Shown here: positions 35,464-44,841 of the stretch, piece after piece
How the letters are laid out: every line of letters starts with the position of its first letter
Position numbering within the stretch: position 1 is the stretch's first letter
Source: Microbacterium sp. CFH 31415
GTDB taxonomy: Bacteria; Actinomycetota; Actinomycetes; Actinomycetales; Microbacteriaceae
NCBI RefSeq assembly: GCF_022538185.1
Contig: NZ_JAKYXC010000002.1
Span: 558,001-622,000, forward strand
Direction: 5' to 3'
Length of the DNA: 64,000 bases
The notes under the pieces: generated by a model
Databases searched by the model: none
The model's input: only the letters and a program-made list of their open reading frames with translations
What the model was told of the DNA's origin: nothing
Made by a program: the position numbers and the translations under genes

Positions 35464-36470
35464 GCCTGCTTCGCCACAGCCGCCCGGCGCGACTTCTCGG
35501 CGGCTTCGTTCGCCAGCTTCAGCTCGGCGGCCGCGACGCGCACCGCGTCCTCGGCCCGCTTGATACGGCGGGCTTCGAAGGTCGGGGCACCGTGGCGTTC
35601 GCGCACGCGGTCGACGTCTTCGGCGACGCCCACGATGATCCACGTCGAGGCGAGCAGGATCACCTGCGCCGACAGGTTGAACCACAGCAGCAGCGCGATG
35701 AGCGCGGCGAACGACGCGAGAAGCGGGTTCGATCCGGCTCCGGCGACGAACATGCCCGACAGCTGCTGCAGCACGGTGAGGCCGATGCCGCCGATCAGCG
35801 CGCCGGCGAAGAGCGTGCGCGGCCGGGCCTTCACACCGCTGAGCACGACGAACGCGAGGGCGATCAAGCTCGCGTCGAGCAGGAAGACGACGACCAGCGC
35901 GAGAGCGCGGGTGGCGGCATCCGCGACGAATCCTTGGACGCCGAGCCAGTCCCCCACCCATCCGATGAACGTGGAGCCGTAGAACGTGACGACGGCCGAG
36001 AGCACGAAGCCGCCGCCGATGGCGATGGCGAGCAGCAGGTTGCGCAGAATCACCCAGACCCAGAAGACGTCGTCGTGGATCTCATCGGCGAGATTGCGCA
36101 AGGCCGCCCTCAGCGAGCCGATCGCGCCGATCGCGGCACCGACGAGGGCGACGAGCGACAGGATGCCGGTCAGCGTGAGTCCGGCGGGAGCCTGGATCTT
36201 GTCGACTTCGATGAGCCCGTTCTCGCCGAGCAGTCCGGGGATCGCGGAATCCACCGTGTCGACCAGCGCCTGCCACGCGGCGGGATTCCCCGACAGCCAC
36301 AGTGCCGCGAACGAGAAGCCCAGCAGCACGCCCGCGAACACAGAGAACAGCGCGCGGTAGGTGATGCTGTCCGCCAGCATCGCGCCGCGTCGCTCGAGAT
36401 AGTGGAACCAGACCCGCACCGGCCGGAGACTCAGTGCCCACGCCGTCAGTTTCGCGATGAGGTCAGCCAT
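35460..36470 (-). CDS. YihY/virulence factor BrkB family membrane protein
   Basis: Membrane protein of 336 residues with about six transmembrane helices and the family landmarks R-G-A-M-L-A-D-S-I-T-Y-R-A-L-F-S near residue 28 and L-L-L-W-F-N-L-S-A-Q in the C-terminal half. A charged Ala/Glu/Lys-rich helical tail follows. Function is unknown (not an RNase BN). Coupled to nnrE downstream. Confidence 0.92.
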   Translation of the reverse strand: MADLIAKLTAWALSLRPVRVWFHYLERRGAMLADSITYRALFSVFAGVLLGFSFAALWLSGNPAAWQALVDTVDSAIPGLLGENGLIEVDKIQAPAGLTLTGILSLVALVGAAIGAIGSLRAALRNLADEIHDDVFWVWVILRNLLLAIAIGGGFVLSAVVTFYGSTFIGWVGDWLGVQGFVADAATRALALVVVFLLDASLIALAFVVLSGVKARPRTLFAGALIGGIGLTVLQQLSGMFVAGAGSNPLLASFAALIALLLWFNLSAQVILLASTWIIVGVAEDVDRVRERHGAPTFEARRIKRAEDAVRVAAAELKLANEAAEKSRRAAVAKQA

Positions 36471-36567
36471 GTCGCCAGGCTATCCGGGCACCGTCGGCAC
36501 TCGACCCGGTTGACACGGCGCCCGAAGACGGTGCACGCGGCTGGATGATCCTCGTCGCGCCGCAGGC

Positions 36568-37806
36568 TCAGCCGGTCTGGCCGAGCTCGCCGTAGATCGA
36601 GAAGATCGGCATGTACAGCGAGATCACCATGCCGCCGATGATGATGCCGATGCCGACGATGAGGATCGGCTCGATGGAGGCTGTGAGCTGCGAGGTCGCC
36701 GCCTCGACCTCGTTCTCGTAGAAGTCGGCGATGCTGCGGAGCATCTCGGCGAGCGTGCCCGACTCCTCACCGACCGAGATCATCTGCGCGACCATCGGCG
36801 GGAAGACCTCGGCTTTGGCGAGCGGTCCCGAGAACGACCGGCCCTGCTTGACCGATTCCTGGATCTCGCGCACCGCCTGCTCGATCTTCCAGTTGTTCGA
36901 TGCCGCGCCCACGATAGAGAGCGCCTGCACCAGTGGCACACCGGCGTCGAGCATCATCGACAGGCTGCGGGCGAACCGCGCGACAGCGATCTTGGTGGTC
37001 AGCGGACCGACGACGGGCAGCTTCAGCCGCCATGGGTCGACCACTCGGCGCACCTTATCCTCGCGCCTGTTGCGCACCCACCACAGCCAGCCGGCGATGC
37101 CGCCACCGATCATGATCGGCAGAATCCACAGCATGTTGTTCGACAGCGTCACGAGGATCTGCGTCGGCAGCGGCAGCGCCGAACCCAGGCCCGTGAACAT
37201 GCCCTCGAAGATCGGCACGACGAAGGTCACCATCGCGACCACGCCGAGGATCGCGATCACGAAGACGATGATCGGGTAGGTGGTCGCCGACTTGATCTTG
37301 CCCTGCAGCTCGGCCTCGCCCGCGTAGGTCTCGGCGATGGTCGCCAGCGCCTCTCCGAGGAATCCGCCCGACTCGCCCACCCGGATCATGCTGATCATGA
37401 GCGGTGGGTACACGTCGGGGTACGCCGCAAGGGCCGCCGAGAACGACGAACCCGACTCCACGGCTGCGCGCACGCCGACGAGCGAGCTCTGCAGCTTCTT
37501 GTCCTCGGCCTGCTCGATGAGAATCGCCAGCGTGCGCATGAGCGGGAGGCCGGCGTTGATCAGCCCGGCCATCTGCTTCGAGAACACTGCGAGCGTGCCG
37601 ACCTTCACCCGCCGCTCGAACCCGGGGATCGAGACGTCGCGGTTGAGCCCCGTCTTCGAGGTGAGCGTCACCTCGAGCGGCGTGAGGCCCTGCGCGCGCA
37701 GCTTCGCCGTGACGCCGTTCGCGCCGGAAGCTTCGAGCGTGCCCTTGACGATCCCGCCGCCGGTGGCGTCGATCGCCCGGTACGAGTACTCCTCGATGAG
37801 CGCCAT
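36568..37806 (-). CDS. pilC: Type IV pilus inner-membrane platform protein PilC
   Basis: Polytopic platform protein that couples the cytoplasmic ATPases to pilin assembly. From ATG 37806, which overlaps the pilT stop, it has 412 residues. Two T2SSF domains are seen: F-S-K-Q-M-A-G-L-I-N-A-G-L-P at about 75 and F-A-R-S-L-S-M-M-L-D-A-G-V-P in the second half, each followed by a transmembrane segment; a third helix lies at the C-terminus. Last gene of the pil operon. No clear terminator follows. Confidence 0.95.
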   Translation of the reverse strand: MALIEEYSYRAIDATGGGIVKGTLEASGANGVTAKLRAQGLTPLEVTLTSKTGLNRDVSIPGFERRVKVGTLAVFSKQMAGLINAGLPLMRTLAILIEQAEDKKLQSSLVGVRAAVESGSSFSAALAAYPDVYPPLMISMIRVGESGGFLGEALATIAETYAGEAELQGKIKSATTYPIIVFVIAILGVVAMVTFVVPIFEGMFTGLGSALPLPTQILVTLSNNMLWILPIMIGGGIAGWLWWVRNRREDKVRRVVDPWRLKLPVVGPLTTKIAVARFARSLSMMLDAGVPLVQALSIVGAASNNWKIEQAVREIQESVKQGRSFSGPLAKAEVFPPMVAQMISVGEESGTLAEMLRSIADFYENEVEAATSQLTASIEPILIVGIGIIIGGMVISLYMPIFSIYGELGQTG

Positions 37807-38945
37807 CAGTTCGTCCAGCCGACCGACTGCATGTCTGCGTGGGCCGACCACGCGTCGGCGTCGAGGTCGCGCGGGCGCACCCGCACGTCGTCGAACGACG
37901 CGGCGTCGGCCGCGTAGCTCTTCGCGAGCTGCATCGAGATGGATCCGTCCTCGACGAGTCGCTTGAGGTCCTGATCGAGTGTGTGCATGCCCAGGCTGCC
38001 CCCGGCCTGCAGCATCGAGTAGATCTGGCTCACCTGGCCTTCGCGGATCAGATTGGCGATCGCAGGCGTATTGACGAGCACCTCGGTGGCGATCACACGG
38101 CCGTCCTCCTGGGCGCGCGGCAGCAGGGTCTGGCTGATGATCCCCTGCAGCGTGTCGCCGAGCTGGGTGCGCACCTGAGCCTGCTGGTCGGGCGGGAAGG
38201 CGTCGACGATGCGGTTGATCGACTTCGCCGCACTCTGCGTGTGGAGCGTCGAGAGCACGAGGTGACCGGTCTCGGCCGCGGACAGGGCGGTGGAGATGGA
38301 TGCCGGGTCCCGGAGCTCACCGATGAGGATGACGTCGGGGTCCTGACGGAGCACGCGCCGGAGGGCCTCGGAGAACGACGCGGTGTCGCTCCCGATCTCC
38401 CGCTGGTGGATGAGAGAGCGGCGGCTCGTGTGCTGGAACTCGACAGGATCCTCGACCGTCACGATGTGCGCGGGGAGCGTGCGGTTGACGACGTCGATCA
38501 TGGAGGCGAGCGTCGTCGACTTCCCCGAGCCGGTCGGCCCCGTCACGAGCACGAGCCCCCGGGGGCGCAGCACGAGATCGCGCGCTGCCGCCGGCACGCC
38601 CAGTTCCTCGAGCGGGCGGATCCGGTCGGGGATGAAGCGCATCGCCACGGCGACGTCACCGAGCTGGCGGAAGACGTTGACGCGGAAGCGGGCGACCTGC
38701 GGCACTGTGTACGAGAGGTCGACCTCGCCGTGGATGCGGAACTCCTCGAGCTGCTCGCGCGACATGAGGCCGCCCACGGCCTCGTCGAGCCAGGCCGACG
38801 AAGTGGGCTCGGCCCAGCCGGGGATGCCGGTGAGGTCGCTGTCCACGCGCATGAGCGCTGGCTGGCGAGCCGTCAGGTGCACGTCCGAGGCCCGCGACCG
38901 CTGGGCGACGCCGAGCATCGAGGTCAGATCTTCAGATGCGGTCAT
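37806..38945 (-). CDS. pilT: Type IV pilus retraction ATPase PilT
   Basis: Hexameric ATPase that depolymerises pili. The 379 residues contain Walker A G-P-T-G-S-G-K-S-T-T, the Asp box V-E-D-P-V-E-F, Walker B D-P-D-V-I-L-I-G-E-L-R-D and the His box T-G-H-L-V-L-S-T-L-H-T. R-A-S-D-V-H-L-T near residue 20 is typical. It lacks the N-terminal MshEN domain and the zinc motif of PilB, so it is the PilT type. Presence of PilT suggests retractable pili, for twitching or DNA uptake. Confidence 0.95.
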   Translation of the reverse strand: MTASEDLTSMLGVAQRSRASDVHLTARQPALMRVDSDLTGIPGWAEPTSSAWLDEAVGGLMSREQLEEFRIHGEVDLSYTVPQVARFRVNVFRQLGDVAVAMRFIPDRIRPLEELGVPAAARDLVLRPRGLVLVTGPTGSGKSTTLASMIDVVNRTLPAHIVTVEDPVEFQHTSRRSLIHQREIGSDTASFSEALRRVLRQDPDVILIGELRDPASISTALSAAETGHLVLSTLHTQSAAKSINRIVDAFPPDQQAQVRTQLGDTLQGIISQTLLPRAQEDGRVIATEVLVNTPAIANLIREGQVSQIYSMLQAGGSLGMHTLDQDLKRLVEDGSISMQLAKSYAADAASFDDVRVRPRDLDADAWSAHADMQSVGWTN

Positions 38946-38946
38946 G

Positions 38947-39648
38947 TCAGTCCTCCGTGCGTACGAGGGCGAGGGCGGTCACGGTGAGGGTGCCCTCCTC
39001 GAGGGTTCCGTCGATGGTGGCGAGCAGGCGGGGGCCGCGGCTGAGCGCGTCGATGAACGCCGCAGCCGACCGGGCGTCGGCCACCTGCACGGTGATCGTC
39101 ACCGGGATCTGCTGCTGCGGTGAGACGGCGGGCTCGGTCGAGGTCTCGCCTGCGCCGGCGTCGGTCGCGGCGTCGGCGGTTTCGGTCGTCTCGCCCTCGA
39201 CCGGGGCGGTTTCACCCGGGGCCGCGGCGGCTTCACCCTCGGCCGGGGCGGTGTCGGCCGGCGCCGTGCCGGCGTCGTCGCCCTCGAGGCCGGTTCGCGG
39301 CGCCCACGGCTCGGCGTCGGCGGCCACCACGCTCTCGATCGTGGCGCCGGTGGCCCGGGCTGAGTCCACGACGATCTGCATGACGTCATCGAGTTGACTG
39401 GATGCCGCGATCTGGCGCCGCAGTGCGGTGACGTCGCCGGTGAGGGACTCGATCTCGGCCTGGGCCGCGGTGAGCTGCGAGACCCGCACGTCGTACAGCT
39501 GATTCGTCTGTGCGACGTTCGCAGTGTCGGCGTCGATGGCGCGCGCCGAACTGTACATCGGCAGCACGACCATCGTCAGGCCGGCGACCAGCAGCGCGAC
39601 CACCACGACGATGCCGAGCAGGTTGATCATCTGACGGGGGACGTTCAC
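38947..39648 (-). CDS. pilO: PilO-like pilus alignment protein
   Basis: Bitopic membrane protein of 233 residues: one N-terminal transmembrane helix (about 9-31), a coiled coil to about 90, then a small ferredoxin-like domain at the end. A low-complexity Ala/Glu/Pro/Thr linker of about 60 residues interrupts the domain region, which is unusual for PilO. Start overlaps the pilN stop by 4 nt. Assignment rests on topology and order after pilM and pilN. Confidence 0.82.
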   Translation of the reverse strand: MNVPRQMINLLGIVVVVALLVAGLTMVVLPMYSSARAIDADTANVAQTNQLYDVRVSQLTAAQAEIESLTGDVTALRRQIAASSQLDDVMQIVVDSARATGATIESVVAADAEPWAPRTGLEGDDAGTAPADTAPAEGEAAAAPGETAPVEGETTETADAATDAGAGETSTEPAVSPQQQIPVTITVQVADARSAAAFIDALSRGPRLLATIDGTLEEGTLTVTALALVRTED

Positions 39649-40289
39649 TCCGTCGCCTCCTCGTTGTAGGCACCGGTGTACACCGACTGATCGAACACGA
39701 CGCGCAGCTCGTACTCGTACCCGCTCTCGGTCGCCTCGACCTCCCAGCCGTCGGCCTCGAGCACACCCGGCAGGGCTCGCACATTGCGGACGATCGGCAC
39801 GACGAGCTGCGGAGCGGGGCTCGCGACGGTCACGGTGCCCGCGGCCCCGACCTCGATCGCGGGGTCGTCGCCCTGCAGCATCCCTCCCGGAGCGATGCTG
39901 AAGCCTGCGATCACCGAACCGCCGGGGAGCACCCCGCCGATGGCGTTGACGAGTCCGCCGTACCGCATGTCGGTCGCCATCGCGTCGCTGCGGAACGCCG
40001 TGAGCTCGGACTGCAGGTCGAGCTGCCCCTGCACGTCCGACAGGTCGGCCATCTGCGTCAGCAGGGTCTGCGTGCGGAGACTCTCGACCGCGAAGCGCTG
40101 GGCGGCGGTGAGCTGCAGCCAGAACGCGCCGGCGGTGGCGGCGGCGACGACGAGGATCACAGCGACCAGCGCCAGGATCCAGCGTCGCAGCAGGCGAGCG
40201 CTCTGCCGCCGCGCCGTCTCGGACGGCGGGATGAGGTTGACGAAGGGCGTCCCGCCGACGACCATCGCCGTCGTCTTCGCGATCGACAT
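39645..40289 (-). CDS. pilN: PilN-like pilus assembly protein
   Basis: Bitopic protein of 214 residues with V-N-L-I-P-P near residue 18 (the conserved PilN N-terminal motif that binds PilM), a transmembrane helix at about 36-57, a coiled coil and a C-terminal globular domain. Start and pilM stop overlap by one base (TGATG). Together with PilM and PilO it forms the assembly sub-complex. Confidence 0.88.
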   Translation of the reverse strand: MSIAKTTAMVVGGTPFVNLIPPSETARRQSARLLRRWILALVAVILVVAAATAGAFWLQLTAAQRFAVESLRTQTLLTQMADLSDVQGQLDLQSELTAFRSDAMATDMRYGGLVNAIGGVLPGGSVIAGFSIAPGGMLQGDDPAIEVGAAGTVTVASPAPQLVVPIVRNVRALPGVLEADGWEVEATESGYEYELRVVFDQSVYTGAYNEEATE

Positions 40290-41341
40290 CAGCGCCCCTC
40301 GATCAGGGCGAGGCCGACGGTGGTGAGCAGATCAAGCCCCACGGTGCCCTGGGGCGCCTCGGTCTTCATCGCGATGATCTCGGCTGCGCCGGCGTAGGCG
40401 ACCGGCAGCGGCAGGCTGGCCGCGAGCGATTCTCCGACCTCGGGAGCGGATGCGCCGGCACCGGTGAGGATGACGCGGCTCACCGGCACATCGTTGGTGC
40501 GACCCGCGTAGAACGCGAGCGTGCTGCGCATGCGGCCGACGAGGTCGGACAGCGCGGCCTCGGTCATTCCGGCTACGCGCTCGCCGCGCGACGACGAGTA
40601 CCGACGACGACGCGGGGCGCCCGATCCTGCGCCGACACCCACGAGCTCCTCGACCGGCGCCTCGGTCTCTTCGGCTGCGGGGGCCGCGGCGGCCTCGCGC
40701 TCGCGTACGGCATCGGTGAGGATCTCGAGCGGCAGGATGCGCACGAACCGGGGCACGCCGTCGCGCACGATGACGACGTAGCTGGTGTGGTCGCCGAGGT
40801 GCAGTGCTGCGACCGACTCCCCGGGTGCCGCGAGGCGACTCACCCCGCGGGCGAGCCCGAACGGTGCGAGGTCGACGGTATCCACCGTGAGCTTGGCCTT
40901 TCCGACGGCCGTCACGAGCTGCTCGACCGTCTCGGCGACCGCAGCGACGAGCAGTCCGGTGATCTGGTCGCCCTCCTGCGAGGACGCGTAGAAATCGAGC
41001 ACGGCCTGGTCGGCGGGCACGGGCAGGAGGTCCTGCACCTGGAACGGGAGCGCCTGACGCAGCAGGTCCGGCCGCAGCGCCTGCGTCGTGTATTCGCGCA
41101 CGAGGATGCGGCGGCTGCCGATGCCGAGCACCACGCGCCGATGCGAGAACCGCCCGCGGGTCCACAGTTGGCGAAGCGCGAGCGCCACAGCATCCGGATC
41201 AAGCACTTCCGAGTCCCTTGCCGCCCCGACGGGAAGCGGCACGGCGCCGTACGCGACGAGGGCCGGGGTGCGACCGGCCGTCACCTCGGCGGCGCGCACG
41301 CCCTCCTCGGTTATCTCGAGACCGATGACCGTCTTCGACAT
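40289..41341 (-). CDS. pilM: Actin-like pilus assembly ATP-binding protein PilM
   Basis: Cytoplasmic actin-fold protein of 350 residues that binds the PilN N-terminus. It begins M-S-K-T-V-I-G-L-E-I-T. L-P-F-Q-V-Q-D-L-L-P and I-L-T-G-A-G-A-S-A-P near the C-terminus are family features. A charged, Glu/Ala- and Arg-rich insertion (about 225-265) is not usual. ATG 41341 is preceded by GAGGAG; an upstream ATG at 41368 lacks support. Confidence 0.9.
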   Translation of the reverse strand: MSKTVIGLEITEEGVRAAEVTAGRTPALVAYGAVPLPVGAARDSEVLDPDAVALALRQLWTRGRFSHRRVVLGIGSRRILVREYTTQALRPDLLRQALPFQVQDLLPVPADQAVLDFYASSQEGDQITGLLVAAVAETVEQLVTAVGKAKLTVDTVDLAPFGLARGVSRLAAPGESVAALHLGDHTSYVVIVRDGVPRFVRILPLEILTDAVREREAAAAPAAEETEAPVEELVGVGAGSGAPRRRRYSSSRGERVAGMTEAALSDLVGRMRSTLAFYAGRTNDVPVSRVILTGAGASAPEVGESLAASLPLPVAYAGAAEIIAMKTEAPQGTVGLDLLTTVGLALIEGR

Positions 41342-41372
41342 GCCCCGCTCCTCTCTTGTTCCGCGCAATCGC

Positions 41373-42194
41373 TCAGGCGATCGCGAACAGCCCCAGGTAC
41401 CAGCCGGCGAGGGTCTCGCCGAAAAGGATGCCGATCCACGCGCCGGCGAGCATGAACGGCCCGAACGGGATGGCGGTCTTGCGTCCGGCGCGCCGCATCA
41501 GGATGAGTGCGACACCGAACACGCCTCCGACCAGGAAGGCGGCGAAAGCACCGACGGCCAGCGCTCCCCAGCCGAGCCACGCCAGGTACGCGCCGACCAC
41601 TCCGGCGAGCTTGACATCGCCGCCACCCATGCCGCCCGGACGCACCACGCGCAGCACGAAGTAGAAGAGGTACAGCGCGGCCGCGCCGATCGCGGCGCGC
41701 AGCAGCGCCGCCCAGTCCGCGCCGAGCAGGCAGGCGAGCGCGAAGAGCACGGTCACCACGAGATAGCTCGGCAGCACGATGCTGTTCGGAAGGCGGTGGG
41801 TATCGATGTCGATGAGTCCGAGCGCGATCGTGATCGCCGCGAAGTAGAGGTAGGCGATGGTCACGACCACCGACGCTGCCGTCGGCAGGGCGCTCTGGGC
41901 GAGGAAGAGCCACGAGATCGCGGCGAAGGCGAGACCCGTCGCGAGCTCGACAAGCGGGTAACGCGGCGAGATGGTCGCCCCGCACGATGCGCAGCGGCCG
42001 CGCAGTGCGACCCACGACACGACGGGCACGTTCTGCCACGGCCGCACAGGAGCGTCGCACGCCGGGCAGCGGCTCTCGCGGGTGAGCGGAATGCCGGCGG
42101 GCACGCGGTAGATGACGACGTTGAGGAACGAGCCGATCACCAGCCCAAGGAGACCGGCGAAGACGAGCGCGAATGCGAAGAGCGCGGGGCTCAT
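41373..42194 (-). CDS. pilD: Prepilin peptidase PilD
   Basis: Membrane aspartyl protease and N-methylase that processes prepilins. The 273 residues have an N-terminal I-G-S-F-L-N-V-V-I-Y-R-V-P, the cytoplasmic four-Cys zinc motif C-P-A-C...C-A-S-C, and two catalytic Asp in D-I-D-T-H-R-L-P and G-G-G-D-V-K. About eight transmembrane helices. Start overlaps the preceding pilX-like stop by 4 nt. Both N-methylation and cleavage domains are present. Confidence 0.95.
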   Translation of the reverse strand: MSPALFAFALVFAGLLGLVIGSFLNVVIYRVPAGIPLTRESRCPACDAPVRPWQNVPVVSWVALRGRCASCGATISPRYPLVELATGLAFAAISWLFLAQSALPTAASVVVTIAYLYFAAITIALGLIDIDTHRLPNSIVLPSYLVVTVLFALACLLGADWAALLRAAIGAAALYLFYFVLRVVRPGGMGGGDVKLAGVVGAYLAWLGWGALAVGAFAAFLVGGVFGVALILMRRAGRKTAIPFGPFMLAGAWIGILFGETLAGWYLGLFAIA

Positions 42195-43756
42195 GAGATC
42201 ACCTGCGGCGGGATGTCGCGCTGCGAGACGAGCGCGCCGAGCGTGCCCGACCCACTGCCGCCAGCGCCGCCCGAGGACATGCCGGGCACGCCGATCGGGT
42301 CGGCCGTGAAGGTGAGGCCGCCACCGTAGTTCCATCCGCCGCCGTAGAACGCGCCGTTCCACGCATCGTCAATGCCGCCGGCGCCGCCGCCGACGTCGAT
42401 CTTGCACGGCGTGTACGCCATCGCCGTGACGCTCGTGTCGGTGACGGTGCCGTTGATGTAGATCGGGCCATAGCCTGAGCCGCACGTCGGCTTGCTGTCG
42501 CCAGGGGTCACGTCTTCGGTGATGAACCACACCTTCGGCTTCGACGGCAGTCCGGATGCCGCCTTCACCTTGAGAGTGGTGAGGTCCATGCCCTTGGCGA
42601 GGATCACGAGGTTGGTGCGAATGGCGAGATTCGGGTTCGAGCCGTTGTTGGACGAGAGCGTCGAGCACGCGCGAGCGTCGAGGATCGTCGCTCCGGTGTA
42701 CGAAGGCAAGGTCGTCCAGCCGGTTCCGGGAGAGCTGTTGAAGTACGAGCACGTGCCCGGTCCGGTTCCGGAGTTCACGAGCGTCACGACGCTGAAGCCC
42801 GGCCAGTCGGACGCCTTGTACTTGTACTCGAACCACGGCGGCAGCGTCGGCGAGGTCGGGCCCGACACGGACGGCGGCCTCGAGATGCCGCCAGCGGCGA
42901 CCCCGCTGTTCATCGTCAGCGTACGAGCGGCGGGGAGCGTGAGCGTTCCGTCGATGCGCACGTTCCCCAGGCCGACGTTGCCGGTCGTCGTGACTGACTT
43001 CCCGACTCGCTTGTTGCCCCACCCGAAGTCCAGCGCACCGTTGGCGTGCAGGTTGCCGAGGATGGTCCCCTCGACTCTTCCGGTGCCGGTTCCGGACGTC
43101 GACACGTCGCCCTCGAAGATATCGCCGGCGCAGCAGACGTTGAGGACTCCGGTGGCGCGTACGTTTCCCTTGATCGTGCAGCCGCCGCTCGTCTTGATGT
43201 CGCCGCCGACCGTGAAGTTCGCCGGAATGAAGCTCTGGCACGTGAACGTCGCCTGGGGCACGATGATGTCGAGCAGCCGTCCCATTCCGGCGGTTTTCAC
43301 CTCTTCGGTGAATTTCACCTCGGCGGTGCCGAAGAACACCATGTCGCCGGCGCCGGCGGGCGTCTCGGTGTAGGCGTAGATCGCCTGAGTCGTCGTCATG
43401 CCCGAACCCGCCGTGCCCGTCGCGGTGATCGTGGCGATGCCTGCACCGCACGCGACCTTGTAGCTGTACGTCGGGGACGCGGCATCCGCTGCATCGACCT
43501 TCACGTCCTTGAGCACGCCGGGGCACGCGAGGGTCCCGCGGCGAAGCGCCGTCACCGCGTCGGCGAGACCGGCGTCGGCGGCCGAACGCGACTGCGCCGT
43601 GCTGCGGCTGTCGGAGAGCACGGAAGTCGTATTGGTGACGATCGCCGCGAGGGCGAGCCCGCCGATGCTGAGCACCAGCATGATGACGAGCACCGAGACG
43701 AGCGACGATCCGCGATCGCCGAGGGCGACGCGGCGTGCGGAGAGCTTCACCAGCAT
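42191..43756 (-). CDS. Large PilX-like minor pilin with beta-helix-like C-terminal domain
   Basis: Pilin-like protein of 521 residues, far larger than usual minor pilins. The N-terminus (D-R-G-S-S-L-V-S-V-L-V-I-M-L) is a PilX-type hydrophobic segment. About 40 residues later a Cys-bearing region starts and then repeated short strands (G-D-I-K-T-S-G-G-C, G-N-V-R-A-T-G-V, G-T-I-L-G-N-L-H-A-N-G-A) suggest a right-handed beta-helix, followed by a Cys- and Gly-rich end. Start ATG 43756, or GTG 43750 (GTGA overlap with the pilW-like stop). Possibly a pilus-tip protein; this is inference. Confidence 0.8.
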   Translation of the reverse strand: MLVKLSARRVALGDRGSSLVSVLVIMLVLSIGGLALAAIVTNTTSVLSDSRSTAQSRSAADAGLADAVTALRRGTLACPGVLKDVKVDAADAASPTYSYKVACGAGIATITATGTAGSGMTTTQAIYAYTETPAGAGDMVFFGTAEVKFTEEVKTAGMGRLLDIIVPQATFTCQSFIPANFTVGGDIKTSGGCTIKGNVRATGVLNVCCAGDIFEGDVSTSGTGTGRVEGTILGNLHANGALDFGWGNKRVGKSVTTTGNVGLGNVRIDGTLTLPAARTLTMNSGVAAGGISRPPSVSGPTSPTLPPWFEYKYKASDWPGFSVVTLVNSGTGPGTCSYFNSSPGTGWTTLPSYTGATILDARACSTLSSNNGSNPNLAIRTNLVILAKGMDLTTLKVKAASGLPSKPKVWFITEDVTPGDSKPTCGSGYGPIYINGTVTDTSVTAMAYTPCKIDVGGGAGGIDDAWNGAFYGGGWNYGGGLTFTADPIGVPGMSSGGAGGSGSGTLGALVSQRDIPPQVIS

Positions 43757-44367
43757 GTGAGCGTGTCCGTCCCTACGATCGCCGCCTGCGCGGTCACCCC
43801 GTTCGACACGACGACGGTGGCGTCGCCGCGCGTGATCTCCAAGCCGTACGAGAGCGTCTGCCCGTTGCGTGAGAACGCGTCGGTGAGCCCGTCGCCATCG
43901 GCATCGACCGGCACGAACTTGGGCTTGCCGCTCGCGTCGTTGCCGTCGCGGCGAGACAGCGACGGGTGCGCACCGTCGCCGCTCGCCGCGTCGCCGTTCA
44001 CGAGTACGGTCCACGTGCTCGTGTTCGAGGTGGAGATGGGACCGGATGCTGCGACCCGGTACCGCACATCTCCACCGGTCGTCACGACCCATGCCCGGCA
44101 CTCCCGACCGCCCCCCGGGGTCGAGACCTTCGCGATCAGCGCACGGTTGGCAGAAGTGATCGTGAAAGCCGTGGCATTGCGCAACGACGTCTGGATGGAA
44201 TTGCTGACCACAACGGACTGACCGGTCGCGGAATCGCGATCGGTCGTCTGCGCCTGCGCACGGAGTCCGTTTACGAACATGAGGGCCAGCAGTCCTAGGA
44301 AGAGAGAGGTGACGACGATGTAGATGATCAGCTCGACGAGCGTGACGCCGTCGTCGTCTGCGTTCAC
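43747..44367 (-). CDS. PilW-like minor pilin
   Basis: Prepilin-like protein of 206 residues from GTG 44367, which overlaps the previous stop as GTGA. The N-terminus D-D-D-G-V-T-L-V-E-L-I-I-Y-I-V-V matches a type IV prepilin cleavage site (after Gly) with Glu at +5 and a long hydrophobic helix. The remainder is a periplasm-type/extracellular domain with W-V-V-T-T-G-G-D-V-R-Y. Probably a minor pilin that primes assembly. Confidence 0.85.
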   Translation of the reverse strand: MNADDDGVTLVELIIYIVVTSLFLGLLALMFVNGLRAQAQTTDRDSATGQSVVVSNSIQTSLRNATAFTITSANRALIAKVSTPGGGRECRAWVVTTGGDVRYRVAASGPISTSNTSTWTVLVNGDAASGDGAHPSLSRRDGNDASGKPKFVPVDADGDGLTDAFSRNGQTLSYGLEITRGDATVVVSNGVTAQAAIVGTDTLTCW

Positions 44368-44771
44368 GGTGCCGACACCGAGACGCGTGTCGGAATCCGC
44401 ACGAGGGCCGTTCCGGGGGCGTCTGAGTCTTCGACCGCGACCGTCACGAGCACGATGCCGGGGTAGGCGGCCGGGCATGTGCCGATCGTGAGGTCGGCCT
44501 GCAGCCCGGTTCCGGCCGTGTCGAGGACGTCGGTCGCGGCACGGGCCCTGAGGGTCGCGCAGCTGGTAGGCGTCGACGGGTCGTTCGGGAACGAGGCCTT
44601 GATGGGGGCGAGCTGCGCGTTGGCGAACGTGGTCGCCGCGACGAGGTCGCGGTTGACCACGCTCGTGTTGGTGGCTCCGATGATGAGCGGCAGCACCGCG
44701 AGCGCGAGCACCATGAGCAGGAACATCGCGATGATCACCTCGACGATGCTGAAGCCCTCGGAGTCACGCAT
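44364..44771 (-). CDS. PilV-like minor pilin
   Basis: Prepilin-like protein of 135 residues: M-R-D-S-E-G then F-S-I-V-E-V-I-I-A-M-F-L, a clear prepilin peptidase site with the +5 Glu. The C-terminal domain has two Cys (S-C-A-T-L and T-C-P-A-A) that may form a disulfide. ATG 44771 follows GGAGGGGGAG. It lies between pilA and the PilW-like gene. Confidence 0.88.
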   Translation of the reverse strand: MRDSEGFSIVEVIIAMFLLMVLALAVLPLIIGATNTSVVNRDLVAATTFANAQLAPIKASFPNDPSTPTSCATLRARAATDVLDTAGTGLQADLTIGTCPAAYPGIVLVTVAVEDSDAPGTALVRIPTRVSVSAP

Positions 44772-44841
44772 CTGCTCCCCCTCCACGCGGATGTACGCCG
44801 GGGCCGGCCAGGCATTACCGGCCCCGGCGAGTCTGAGGGGC

